From a virus, in the IMG/VR virus record IMGVR_UViG_3300005613_000030, positions 1 through 64,000 of that record: a stretch of 64,000 nucleotides of DNA, one strand, 5' to 3'. A program made the position numbers and the translations under genes. This document shows, piece after piece, positions 25,801 through 33,527 of this stretch. The first letter of the stretch is position 1; every line of letters begins with the position of its first letter. The notes below the pieces were generated by a model. That model ran no database searches, was not told the DNA's origin, and saw only the letters and a list, made by a program, of their open reading frames with translations.

Positions 25801-26813
25801 GGAGTAATGAACAACAAGAGGCAATATGTAATGTTATTATGGCATTTTCACGTTATTCTTTCAATAAAAGCCATTCTCACGCATATGCAGAACTTGGATA
25901 TATCACAATGTATTTAAAGCATTATCATAAATTAGAATGGTGGGCAGCTGTTTTAAATAATGAAGATAATGAGGATAAATTGCGACATTATATTTCTATT
26001 TTAGGTGATTTAATTAAGCCGCCTTCAATGAAAAGCCCTATGGAAAGATTCACTATTAATGGCGAATATATAGTTGCACCAATATCAGTGATAAAAGGCG
26101 TTGGCCCTAAGACATATAATGAATTAACTGAAAAAGGGCCATTTACTGATATTCAAGATTATTGTAATAGAGTTGATCATCGTAAAGCAGATATCGGTGC
26201 AGTAAGCATGCTGATTATGGCTCGTGCTGCAGATGATTTTATGGATAAAACTCTTGATTATGTAAGTGCTCGTTTTAAATTTATGGATGATTATAAAAAA
26301 GCTCGTGGGAATATTAAAACAAATTTTAAACCAGAATTAATAGCAAAAGATCCCTTAGATATATTGCTATTAGAGAAAAAAGCAAATACAGCTTTCAATA
26401 AAAGTGTTTTATCAGAGCCTGATTTAATGAATTTGATCCTATCAAAATGGAAGGGATTACAGCAAACAGGTAGAAAAGGCATACCATTGATGTTAAACGG
26501 TATACCAATTTTAACTAATGTTAATGTTGCAGTTGGACTATTAGAAAAGAATTATGAAAAAGATATAGGTATGATTCTATTATGTGAAAAATCAGCTGTC
26601 CGTAAAGGGATATCTAAACGTACAGGGAAACCATATTGTTTTGTTAGTACTACATTAAATGACGGCTTTATGGACGTTGAGGCAACTGACTGGAATGCTA
26701 AAATTGCCTATAAATTCCCTAAAAATAGCTTAGTATATGTGCGTGGTGAGATAAAACAAGGTTGGAAGGCACCGATTTGTATAAATATAAAAGAAATTGA
26801 ATTAATTGAATAA
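22833..26813 (+). CDS. C-family DNA polymerase (DnaE-like) fused to DnaQ-type exonuclease and PHP domain
   Basis: A 1326-residue protein. Residues 1-190 are a DEDD proofreading exonuclease (IDLETTG with Asp7/Glu9, AGHNVAFFDKRF, HDALSDISAN). A PHP domain follows from about residue 207 (LHLHSQYS, VVDHG). The polymerase palm holds ARGSAGGSLL and the catalytic WPDIDMDIS (PDIDMD at 627-632), and FNKSHSHAYAELGY matches DnaE. A helix-hairpin-helix IKGVGPKT near 1090 and a C-terminal OB-like region complete it. This bacterial-type replicase joins proofreading and synthesis in one chain, an arrangement reminiscent of PolC but with the exonuclease at the N-terminus. No clamp or loader was seen in the window. 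Confidence 0.93.
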   Translation: MNLCWIDLETTGLDERKHDVIQLACIPVINGVRQKAFNEFCQPSNWDTIEQEALNVHGISREQLATFQSQEQMLNNFIAYVSSFNTRFGIAGHNVAFFDKRFLSTLFKNYNKNNAFFALFNLTVHDTLVRARSLKGVLKTENNKLETLANHFNIEIQAHDALSDISANIDVDRELAKILQESTELYKPSIDKNNIEINEKLPEPMQLHLHSQYSMAGAIPTPEDWAKWCEENDVPGFSVVDHGYAISLFQVANNKSKVVSIPGACLNFKFNLEDEDFYHLNIWGVNTAGYFNVMKLTSLGWDSFITHDKKDIPIITFQQILDHREGLKFGTADIEGYVGKAIIEGKAEIAELRYKQLIQSFGNDLYIEFNPIDITHYYDKKIGFKPVSSNAIITDNNSQKAYNNFLFSMLQYGGKPIPVSGACFIDHDDKILQDCICKNNNKDGKFFQESYHAKTANTLYKELKVHLHDKDFDICVFKEWIQNTMEFHKSATDISVSFKYHLAEIEIPEHIKTQTSSYDEQLYLYTLERIKKHGRWNNSDKYRERFLKELDVIAKNKAMNFLPYFLMYDDFGEFARNQGFLQNIARGSAGGSLLSYYLKIIHVDPVDKDIPFERFLSHARINAGSWPDIDMDISKSARPHLMRYMKQKYGSGFAQVATFSTMKTKNAIKDTMKALYGRNRKDFEVEAVCKSIPDSPQGVSEANFLYGYEDKEGHYHEGQLDTNQHLQTFFELYPDVASVVKRLIGVVRGLSRHASAFVVSTLDLPAERVPTLTMYDKGMGENIHVTQYDASMCEKSELVKADVLGLKTLSVVTDALKLIEDVDYREPDENGMNLIYRLPEDEQVYANFYNKKTDSSFQFNTPVVKASIQNFIPTERKHLSALTALLRPGAMDAKMTSIDGCDNMSATEYYMQVRSGTRQVEYIHPDLEYILKDSNGVFCFQEEIMQFLVEIVGYTLEESDQIRAAIAKKKHDVMMAAFDRIRAATAARGWSNEQQEAICNVIMAFSRYSFNKSHSHAYAELGYITMYLKHYHKLEWWAAVLNNEDNEDKLRHYISILGDLIKPPSMKSPMERFTINGEYIVAPISVIKGVGPKTYNELTEKGPFTDIQDYCNRVDHRKADIGAVSMLIMARAADDFMDKTLDYVSARFKFMDDYKKARGNIKTNFKPELIAKDPLDILLLEKKANTAFNKSVLSEPDLMNLILSKWKGLQQTGRKGIPLMLNGIPILTNVNVAVGLLEKNYEKDIGMILLCEKSAVRKGISKRTGKPYCFVSTTLNDGFMDVEATDWNAKIAYKFPKNSLVYVRGEIKQGWKAPICINIKEIELIE

Positions 26814-26822
26814 GGAGGATTT

Positions 26823-27083
26823 ATGCCATATATTACAATTAAAAATAGAAAGCAATTCGATAAAATTCTAGATGAGGTAAAGAGTGCCTATCCTACTAAT
26901 GCTGGAGAATTAAATTACTTAATCACATCAATATGTAAGATTTGCTTAGATAATAGTAGAAGAAAATATCAAAACTACAATGATGTTCTAGGGGCATTAG
27001 AGGGTGTTAAATTAGAGCTTTATAGACGATATATCGCAGAATACGAAGACGAAAAAATCAAAGAAAATGGAGATGTACAATGA
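26823..27083 (+). CDS. Small conserved phage protein (DUF6899-like)
   Basis: 86 residues, SD AAGGAGG. MPYITIKNRKQFD, AGELNYLIT, LGALEGVKLELYRR and YEDEKIKENGDV match the pattern of a small helical protein found in many unrelated phages (I recall it as DUF6899; function unknown). It follows the polymerase by 9 bases and overlaps the next gene by 4 (ATGA), so it is expressed with replication genes. Confidence 0.65.
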   Translation: MPYITIKNRKQFDKILDEVKSAYPTNAGELNYLITSICKICLDNSRRKYQNYNDVLGALEGVKLELYRRYIAEYEDEKIKENGDVQ

Positions 27084-27406
27084 GTCGAGAATTTGGAGAT
27101 GATTGTGGTAGCTTTTTTCATGAAAAGATACGTAATGCGGTTAATAACTGCAAATATGAGGGTAACTATGAATTAACAAAAAAATGGGGTGAATTTTTAC
27201 AAGAGTTTTATAACATTGCATATTCTATATCCTCCTGTGAAGCTAGTGATACTTGTGAGAGTGATCTTATCATGGATACTATTTACAGACTACCACTGTT
27301 GCAGGGAAAACTCGATGAAATACAACAATACGTACAATTACATAAAACAATAGCAAATCACGCTGTACGAGATTATATTAACAAGGAGAAAAAAGATGGC
27401 TGTTAA
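27080..27406 (+). CDS. Hypothetical protein in polymerase operon
   Basis: 108 residues, starting in an ATGA overlap with the previous gene. Helical, with several Cys (CGSFF, SSCEASDTCESD). No family recognised. It is translationally coupled to its neighbours and overlaps the next gene's start by 11 bases. Confidence 0.6.
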   Translation: MSREFGDDCGSFFHEKIRNAVNNCKYEGNYELTKKWGEFLQEFYNIAYSISSCEASDTCESDLIMDTIYRLPLLQGKLDEIQQYVQLHKTIANHAVRDYINKEKKDGC

Positions 27407-27881
27407 ATACTGTCGAGTAAATGAAGCGCCTAGTGATATTACGTCAGAAGAATATATTATCACTATGCCGAAGTTTTTTGAAGAGATTAAAAAAGCTAGT
27501 CGTTTTCGGGGACAACAGAGTGTAATTACTACAAACTATTTAAGAGCTATTTTTGTAGAGATAGTATCAAAATACGATATTGATGTCAATCCATATACTG
27601 ACATGCATTTAGCTCGTTATAACGGACGACCGTCAACAACTGATGACAGCACATCGGCAATTATAAATGAAATAATTCAAAAAGAAAAACCCGATATAAT
27701 TGGTAAAGCCCTTGATTTTGCTATTCGTAATCGCCCTAAAAAAACTAAAATTATTTATTTTGTTGCGCCAGATTTTACTCATACTGGGGCTTTTATTACT
27801 AATGGAATGGACAGTATCCAACTAAAAGAGATTGATACATTATTAAATAAGAAAAAGAAAAAGTCAGCTAAGAAAGAATAA
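27396..27881 (+). CDS. Hypothetical protein upstream of ssDNA-binding protein
   Basis: 161 residues, SD AAGGAGA. An alpha/beta protein with a clear strand-rich core (KTKIIYFVAPDFTHTGAFIT) and a Lys-rich C-terminal tail (KKKKKSAKKE). I recognise no family. It ends 20 bases before the gp32-like gene, and the gap holds the promoter. Confidence 0.55.
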   Translation: MAVKYCRVNEAPSDITSEEYIITMPKFFEEIKKASRFRGQQSVITTNYLRAIFVEIVSKYDIDVNPYTDMHLARYNGRPSTTDDSTSAIINEIIQKEKPDIIGKALDFAIRNRPKKTKIIYFVAPDFTHTGAFITNGMDSIQLKEIDTLLNKKKKKSAKKE

Positions 27882-27889
27882 TATTATGG

Positions 27890-27901
27890 TATAATATAAT
27901 T
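27890..27901 (+). promoter_or_regulatory. TATAAT-N6-ATG promoter for gp32-like gene
   Basis: ATGGTATAAT (TATAAT 27890-27895), then six bases to the ATG at 27902. A second overlapping TATAAT is at 27895-27900. The TGG in front could act as an extended -10. Confidence 0.55.
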
Positions 27902-29032
27902 ATGCCGAAAGGTAGAAATAATAACAATGCCACTTTAGGTAGCAATAAAAAAGGATTAAGCATGGCAAAGATTTCCCTGAATATGGATTCCCTAAAACCT
28001 AAGAAAGAATGGAAACGTCACAAAGTTCAAGACGGTTCTAATACCTTTCGTTTTCTTCCACCTTTTGGACCTGAATCAAACGGTTACCATTATCGTAAAT
28101 GGGGTGTAATTTGGGGTCTTGTTGATCCTGTTTCTGGTAGAAAGCGACCTTTTGCATCTACATCTACTTTTGAAGGTAAATGTCCAGTTTACGAGTATTT
28201 AGATGTCCTTAAAGTTCAGATTAAAACACTTGAAGCTCAATTGATTCAATCTGGTATGTCGGAAGCTGATATTAAAGCTCGTTTAAAAGATACTAATACC
28301 TTTATCGGTAACCTTCGTCCTAAAACTGTATTTGCTTACAATGCATGTGATAAATCTGGTACAGTCGGTATCTTAGAATTAAAGAAAACGGCACATGATG
28401 AGTTATGTAAATTGATTAATCAATATATTAGGGATTATAATCAAGATCCGACATCGTTAAATAGTGCTATGGATGATTCAGGTGTATGGTTTAATATTAC
28501 GCGTGAAGGAACTATGTTTGAAACTAAATACGGTGTTGTTAAGAATCAAACTCGTGTAAAAGATCCCAATACTGGTGCATTATCGTATCAAGATGATAGA
28601 ACTGCATTACCGGAGCATGTAGTTACTGATTACGAGAATTTAGCATATGATTTAAATTCAGTTTATCAAAAGAAAACTTACGATGAATTAAAAGAGATCT
28701 TAATTGCTAATTTATCGTATCTAGTCGAAGACAATCCAGATTTAAAAGTTGAAGGGTTTTACGTTGATACTTCAACAATTCAGCAGCCAGCAGTACAACC
28801 AGTAAATGCCCCCGTTACACCACAGGCTACATCAAAACAAGGTGCGGGTAAGATTAACATAAACATGGGTGCTTTAAAGACTGAAGATGATACTACAATT
28901 GCTGCGCCTGCGGCACCACAACAACCGACAGCAACGCAATCAGTCACTATGACCACCCAAGCGACACAACCAACTAGCACTGAAGATACAGATGACCTTC
29001 TTAAAATGGCTGATGATATCTTCAATCAATAA
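27902..29032 (+). CDS. Single-stranded DNA-binding protein, T4 gp32-like
   Basis: 376 residues from ATG 27902, or 356 from ATG 27962, which has AAAGGA at SD distance; the first start has leaderless geometry, so both are possible. The core shows the gp32 pattern: WKRHKVQDGSNTFRFLPP, HYRKWGV, a zinc-site-like C-P-V-Y and the long OB strands. A Pro/Gln/Thr-rich linker leads to an acidic C-terminal tip (EDTDDLLKMADDIFNQ), as in phage SSBs that recruit partners. It coats single strands in replication and recombination. A UvsY-like candidate lies immediately downstream. Confidence 0.85.
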   Translation: MPKGRNNNNATLGSNKKGLSMAKISLNMDSLKPKKEWKRHKVQDGSNTFRFLPPFGPESNGYHYRKWGVIWGLVDPVSGRKRPFASTSTFEGKCPVYEYLDVLKVQIKTLEAQLIQSGMSEADIKARLKDTNTFIGNLRPKTVFAYNACDKSGTVGILELKKTAHDELCKLINQYIRDYNQDPTSLNSAMDDSGVWFNITREGTMFETKYGVVKNQTRVKDPNTGALSYQDDRTALPEHVVTDYENLAYDLNSVYQKKTYDELKEILIANLSYLVEDNPDLKVEGFYVDTSTIQQPAVQPVNAPVTPQATSKQGAGKININMGALKTEDDTTIAAPAAPQQPTATQSVTMTTQATQPTSTEDTDDLLKMADDIFNQ

Positions 29033-29042
29033 GGGATAAATA

Positions 29043-29510
29043 ATGGCAGATCAAAAAAGTGCCATTGATAAAATCCATAAAGCTGTTGATGTGACTAAGC
29101 TCGTAAAGTACACTAACAAAATTAAAGATATAGGGAGTCTTCAGAAAATGATGGCTCCCTTATATTTAAGGGATTTTATTGAGGCAATCGATGTTTCTTC
29201 GACTATGCTATCTATGGCAATTCATGCTGATCATAAAGCTGATGCTTTAGTTAAAAATGCAGAAGCTATTGCGTTTTTAGATAAAGCAGGGGATTATCTT
29301 AAAGCTAAGGGAATTAAAGATTCAGCAGAAGCACGTAAACGATATATAGATATTGACAGCGATGTGGTAGCAGCTAAAGATGAAAAAGCTAGAACTACTG
29401 CACTGGTTAGTTTCCTTAAAAATAAGGTGCGTGTTTTTCAAGATGCGCACAATGCTATTAAGAAAATAGCATATGGTGATCAAAATATGACTGATTGGGA
29501 GGGCATGTAA
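29043..29510 (+). CDS. Candidate recombination mediator, UvsY-like
   Basis: A 155-residue, almost wholly helical and charged protein, SD AAGGGA. The region from about 100 to 150 (RYIDIDSDVVAAKDEKARTT, SFLKNKVRVFQDAHNAIKKI) is laid out like the C-terminal half of T4 UvsY (137 residues), which loads UvsX onto gp32-coated DNA. The strongest argument is position: directly after the gp32-like gene and one small block before uvsX. I infer UvsY from context and shape; sequence identity is low and should not be trusted alone. Confidence 0.4.
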   Translation: MADQKSAIDKIHKAVDVTKLVKYTNKIKDIGSLQKMMAPLYLRDFIEAIDVSSTMLSMAIHADHKADALVKNAEAIAFLDKAGDYLKAKGIKDSAEARKRYIDIDSDVVAAKDEKARTTALVSFLKNKVRVFQDAHNAIKKIAYGDQNMTDWEGM

Positions 29511-29881
29511 TGAAATATTTAATTGTATTGTTGCTGTTAATTGGATGTACTGATAATGAAACTGTAATGAATAAATTTGGGACTCTTAAAGAAGAATGTC
29601 AACAACTAGCTAAAAAATTAAATACAGAATATGATATTCATGGAAATTTAGAGCAGTCTAAATGTTGGATAGTTGATACACGAGTGGACTATAGGTATTC
29701 TATTGGCAATATAGATGCTACAATTGGTGCTAGTCGTGCCCTAGAAATACAAGAAAAATTAAAAACCAATATTGAATTTCATAACTGTGTTGAGATAAAA
29801 TGCGCAAAGACATGTGATTCTGAATACACAACACATAAAACATATTCTGAGTGTGCAAAGCAGTTTAATAGGGAGTATTGA
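29510..29881 (+). CDS. Small putative lipoprotein
   Basis: 123 residues from the ATG at 29510, which overlaps the previous stop (TAATG) and has GGAGGG upstream. Residues 1-14 (MKYLIVLLLLIGC) are a lipoprotein signal with lipid Cys13. The mature protein has several Cys (ECQQL, KCWIV, NCVEIKCAKTC, ECAK) that could form disulfides in the periplasm. No family recognised. Placed among recombination genes, it may be an early envelope protein, for example for superinfection exclusion, but that is a guess. Confidence 0.6.
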   Translation: MKYLIVLLLLIGCTDNETVMNKFGTLKEECQQLAKKLNTEYDIHGNLEQSKCWIVDTRVDYRYSIGNIDATIGASRALEIQEKLKTNIEFHNCVEIKCAKTCDSEYTTHKTYSECAKQFNREY

Positions 29882-29883
29882 TA

Positions 29884-30213
29884 ATGGATAAGCAATTAAT
29901 ACAAGATGTTGTTAATACAATATCACCAGAGTTAACATGGTTATTTATTCAAGGCTTTATGGCATTGTTTATCTTCTCTTTTATGAGAAACCTTTCTACA
30001 GCAGTTGCGAACTATCTTAAACTTCGTTTCTCATTATGGGGTTTGAACACAAAATTAAATATCGAAGGTAAAATCGGATATATACGGGATATTACATTTA
30101 AAGAGGTAATTATCCATGTAAGCAATAAAGAAACTATGTATATACCGATTGATCGTTTTTTGATATTAACTAAGACAGTGTATCATAACGGCTATACAGG
30201 AGAAGATAAATGA
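29884..30213 (+). CDS. Small membrane protein with MscS-like beta domain
   Basis: 109 residues from the ATG at 29884 (SD AGGGAG). One hydrophobic segment at about 15-35 (LTWLFIQGFMALFIFSFM), then a short basic stretch and a beta domain reading IEGKIGYIRDITFKEVIIHV ... MYIPIDRFL. The last part resembles the soluble beta domain of MscS channels (GxVxxI...TxIxxxDGxxxxIPNxxL). It lacks the rest of the channel, so it would be a minimal MscS-like or Sm-fold membrane protein. It starts two bases after the previous stop. Confidence 0.5.
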   Translation: MDKQLIQDVVNTISPELTWLFIQGFMALFIFSFMRNLSTAVANYLKLRFSLWGLNTKLNIEGKIGYIRDITFKEVIIHVSNKETMYIPIDRFLILTKTVYHNGYTGEDK

Positions 30214-30530
30214 TATGCAATAGAATCTGTGGAATATTATGTATACTACTAGTGATAGCTGCTTGCACATATGTGTTTATTAAAGGGCCTTCTATATATG
30301 ATAAAGAAACTGTATTCTCTTATGGTCAGAAAGTTAAAGTGATAAAAGGATTTTATAAAGGTTATAACTGTTTCACTGTTCAGCATCAATACACTGATAT
30401 ACGCATATTTACTACTGATAGATATTATTATGCCCTATCAAGCAAAGATAAGAATCTCAATATGATAATGGTATATGGCGATGAATTAGAATTAGAGGTT
30501 GATGGAGAACAATGTGATGCAATACAATAA
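30210..30530 (+). CDS. Small membrane-anchored hypothetical protein
   Basis: 106 residues starting in an ATGA overlap. The N-terminal segment 5-25 (ICGILCILLVIAACTYVFI) is a membrane anchor or signal, possibly a lipobox (IAAC). The remainder is a small beta domain (GQKVKVIKGFYKGYN, KOW-like in pattern). With the two genes before it, it forms a three-gene envelope cluster inside the recombination operon. The following HNH gene overlaps its end by 14 bases. Confidence 0.55.
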   Translation: MICNRICGILCILLVIAACTYVFIKGPSIYDKETVFSYGQKVKVIKGFYKGYNCFTVQHQYTDIRIFTTDRYYYALSSKDKNLNMIMVYGDELELEVDGEQCDAIQ

Positions 30531-31656
30531 GCAATGCATTATTTGTAATAAAGATTTTGTATCGATGAGACGACATGCAAAAACATGCTCAAATATGTGT
30601 CGCAGTAGAGTTCATTCGAAGAAACATCGTAATAAGGTTATCATTAAATTGTGTGGTTATTGTAAAATAGAATTTTCATGCGGTGGACAGACACATGCTA
30701 AAAAATACTGTTCTAAGAAGTGTAGAGATTCTAATAGATATATAGTCGATAAAAATAATCTTCATGAGCAGTTAAAGAAAACAATTAGATGTCGAGTAAA
30801 TGACGCATTAACTGATCGAGCAACTAGTTACTCTGTGGTTAAAAATCTAGGTTGCTCTATTAAGGAATTAAGGACGTATTTAGAATCTAAATTTACAGAA
30901 GGTATGACTTGGGATAATCGGGGATATTACGGCTGGCATATAGATCACATTAAGCCACTAAGTAGTTTTGATTTAACTAACCCTGAAGAGCTTAAGAAAG
31001 CATGCCATTATACCAACTTACAACCATTATGGGCAGAAGATAATTTAAAGAAAGGAAGTCAATGTGAAAGGCAATGCACCAATTGTAAGCAATCTTTTTA
31101 TAGTAAGCAATATAATAAAAAATTTTGTTCTACAGAATGTCAAAAACGCCATTGGAATCTTAACAACAAAGAGCACAAATTAACTCTACAAAGAGAGTGG
31201 AGAAGAAACAACCCAGATAAGGTGTTAAAAGATAGTCAAAGTTTAGGGCACAGTAAAGCAGTTAATAAATGGAAAAATAAAAACATAGAAAAGGTAAGAC
31301 ATTATAATAATGAGTTTCATAAACGGCATCGACAAGAATCACCACAATATCGTATAGCTTGTAATATTAGGAGTCGTGTATCTAAGGTGCTACAAAAGAA
31401 TATAAAAACAGGCTCAGCGATAAGAGATTTAGGCTGCTCTATCTCAGACTTAAAGAAGCATCTAGAATCTCAGTTTACAGAAGGTATGTCCTGGGATAAC
31501 TACGGCTCACATGGTTGGCATATAGATCATGTCAAACCGTTAAGCAGATTCAATTTAAATAATAAAGAACAATTTAAAGAAGCTTGTCATTATAGTAACT
31601 TACAACCATTATGGGCAGAAGATAATTTAAGTAAAGGGGCAAAATATGACGAATAA
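30517..31656 (+). CDS. Double HNH homing endonuclease (two tandem zinc/HNH units)
   Basis: 379 residues from the ATG at 30517 (GGAG upstream). It contains two complete units, each with N-terminal Cys pairs (CIICNKDF...CSNMC; CTNCKQSF...CSTEC), then LGCSI, ESKFTEGM-x-WDN, GWHIDHIKPLS and ACHY-x-NLQPLWAEDNL-x-KG. The second unit begins near residue 185 and repeats the first. Single-unit paralogues occur at 35951, 38604 and 44641. The gene sits between the envelope cluster and uvsX, overlapping uvsX by 11 bases and supplying its SD (AAAGGGG). Confidence 0.85.
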   Translation: MQYNKQCIICNKDFVSMRRHAKTCSNMCRSRVHSKKHRNKVIIKLCGYCKIEFSCGGQTHAKKYCSKKCRDSNRYIVDKNNLHEQLKKTIRCRVNDALTDRATSYSVVKNLGCSIKELRTYLESKFTEGMTWDNRGYYGWHIDHIKPLSSFDLTNPEELKKACHYTNLQPLWAEDNLKKGSQCERQCTNCKQSFYSKQYNKKFCSTECQKRHWNLNNKEHKLTLQREWRRNNPDKVLKDSQSLGHSKAVNKWKNKNIEKVRHYNNEFHKRHRQESPQYRIACNIRSRVSKVLQKNIKTGSAIRDLGCSISDLKKHLESQFTEGMSWDNYGSHGWHIDHVKPLSRFNLNNKEQFKEACHYSNLQPLWAEDNLSKGAKYDE

Positions 31657-32761
31657 ATGGATGTCAAAATTGACAAAAGATTTTGGTACGCTGGCTAGTG
31701 ATTTACATGAGCAACAAAATAAGGACATGGATCCTATTACATTAGATAGTCCATCGTTAAATTGGGCTGTTGGAAATGGTGGTTTTCTACCCGGTAAAGC
31801 AGTAATCTTATATGGTGCTGAAAGTGGTGGTAAGTCGCTTATTGCAATACTTACAATTATTGCTCATCAGAAAGCTAATCCAGATAGTATTCAAATAGTA
31901 TTTGATGCAGAATATAGTTTTTCAACATCATGGTTTAAGAAGTTAGGTGGTAATTTGGATCAGTTGATTGTTAAGCAAACTAATGACCCTGTTAAGATAT
32001 TTGACTTTATGTTTGAAGGCGGAGAATTACATGAGATGCTTCAAGATGGTTGTCCAGTTAACTGCGTAATGATAGATTCAATTAAATCAATTGTATGGCC
32101 GACTGATATAAAAAGTAAATCAACTAATATAACTATGGGTGGATCTGGATCTAAGTTTTTAGGATCAACACTTAAACGAATTCTTCCGGTAATCCGTGAA
32201 TTTAATATTTCTACACTCTTAGTGCAGCAAGTATACGAGGAGCTAGACCAATATAAAGCAATGAATAATCCTTATAAGATTCCCGATGGTCGGAATTTAA
32301 AGCATTTCGCTGACTACATGCTAGAAGTATCTAAGTTAGAAACTAAAGCCGGAAGAATAGAGGTAGGTAAAACTATGACTGGTTCAGCACAGCAAGTTGG
32401 TCATAAAGTTAGAGTGAAAATTAAGAAGAATCGCTGTGGTGCACCATATCGTGTAGCTGAATTTACATTGGATTATACGCAAGGCATTGCAAATACGGGT
32501 GAAGAGTTATTTGAATTAGCAAAATCTTTAGGTGTTATTTATCATCCAATTAATGAAGCAACTGGTAAATCCAATGTTCAAATGTGGCAATTTAGTAATT
32601 ATGATGCTATTCGTGGAGAAGCGAATATAAAGAAATGGGTTGTTGAGCACCCTGAATATCATGCAGAAATAATAACTGCTTGTAACAGTGTCGGAGAAGA
32701 GATTGTAAATGCTAGAAATGAAAACATGGGGATAAATGACGATAAAATCGATCTTGGATAA
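31646..32761 (+). CDS. uvsX: UvsX/RecA-type recombinase
   Basis: 371 residues. RecA-fold ATPase with Walker A GAESGGKS (57-64), Walker B CVMIDSIKSI, a loop region with MGGSGSKFLGSTLKRILP, and TLLVQQVYE for the sensor Gln. The size matches T4 UvsX (about 390). It forms filaments on gp32-coated DNA and invades homologous duplexes to start replication. It has an SD inside the preceding homing gene and overlaps the next gene by 26 bases. Confidence 0.9.
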   Translation: MTNKWMSKLTKDFGTLASDLHEQQNKDMDPITLDSPSLNWAVGNGGFLPGKAVILYGAESGGKSLIAILTIIAHQKANPDSIQIVFDAEYSFSTSWFKKLGGNLDQLIVKQTNDPVKIFDFMFEGGELHEMLQDGCPVNCVMIDSIKSIVWPTDIKSKSTNITMGGSGSKFLGSTLKRILPVIREFNISTLLVQQVYEELDQYKAMNNPYKIPDGRNLKHFADYMLEVSKLETKAGRIEVGKTMTGSAQQVGHKVRVKIKKNRCGAPYRVAEFTLDYTQGIANTGEELFELAKSLGVIYHPINEATGKSNVQMWQFSNYDAIRGEANIKKWVVEHPEYHAEIITACNSVGEEIVNARNENMGINDDKIDLG

Positions 32762-33077
32762 TATTATTGATCAAGCCCTTGATGCATATGAAGAAGGCTT
32801 TATTGCTAAGTGTATTTTGATACATCCAGTGCGATATCGCGAGTTATCACATGAATTACAGAAACGTAGTACGCGTAATAGTGTGCAGCATTGTGCGCCA
32901 CAATATCAAGTTGTCTCACTTACACTACCGATGGGGCAAGTTGAATTAAAACTTGATAAAACAATCCCGCGTGATGGAGATGGTTTTTATATTGAGGGGC
33001 ATAAAAAACACATACTACATAAGATGCATCAGCAGGCTAATAAAATCTTATTAGGAGATATTGAAGATGAGCTTTAA
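32736..33077 (+). CDS. Hypothetical protein downstream of uvsX
   Basis: 113 residues starting inside the end of uvsX (GGGGAT upstream). Mixed alpha/beta with a helical start, a strand pair (YQVVSLTLPMGQVELKLDKT) and a His-rich helix at the end. No family recognised. It overlaps the deaminase gene by 11 bases, so the three genes are translated together. Confidence 0.55.
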   Translation: MTIKSILDNIIDQALDAYEEGFIAKCILIHPVRYRELSHELQKRSTRNSVQHCAPQYQVVSLTLPMGQVELKLDKTIPRDGDGFYIEGHKKHILHKMHQQANKILLGDIEDEL

Positions 33078-33525
33078 ATACCATAAAATAAAGAATTTCT
33101 TATCAATCGCAAAAGCAGTCGCAGAACAATCTCCTGATGCTGAAACTAAAGTTGGAGCAATATTAGTAAAAAATACTACTAATGCAGTTATAGCAACTGG
33201 GTTTAACGGTTTTGTTCGTAAGGCACCGGATAAAAAGCTACCAAAAACTCGTCCTGATAAATATGAATATATGATTCATGCAGAAGTAAATCTAATTTTT
33301 AATTGTGCAAAAGAAGGCATTTCTACGGAAGATACCACTCTAATATGCACTATGAGTCCTTGTGAAAACTGTATGCGCGCATTATGGCAATGCGGTGTAA
33401 CAAGAGTGGTCTGTGATAAACTATACACTGACCATGAAGATAATAAAGGTCTAAAAGATTTAGGATTAAAAGTACATAAACACGATTCATATTATATATT
33501 AGATTTTATTGCTAAGGAGAAATAG
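33067..33525 (+). CDS. dCMP/cytidine deaminase
   Basis: 152 residues from the ATG at 33067 (AGGAGA 8 bases upstream). Zinc-deaminase motifs HAEVNLI (His and catalytic Glu) and SPCENCMRAL (two Cys) are in the right order, with TKVGAILVKN at the front as in dCMP deaminases. It converts dCMP to dUMP, feeding thymidylate synthesis, and matches the dUTPase at 12072. Its last codons hold the SD for the gp47-like gene. Confidence 0.9.
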   Translation: MSFKYHKIKNFLSIAKAVAEQSPDAETKVGAILVKNTTNAVIATGFNGFVRKAPDKKLPKTRPDKYEYMIHAEVNLIFNCAKEGISTEDTTLICTMSPCENCMRALWQCGVTRVVCDKLYTDHEDNKGLKDLGLKVHKHDSYYILDFIAKEK

Positions 33526-33527
33526 TT

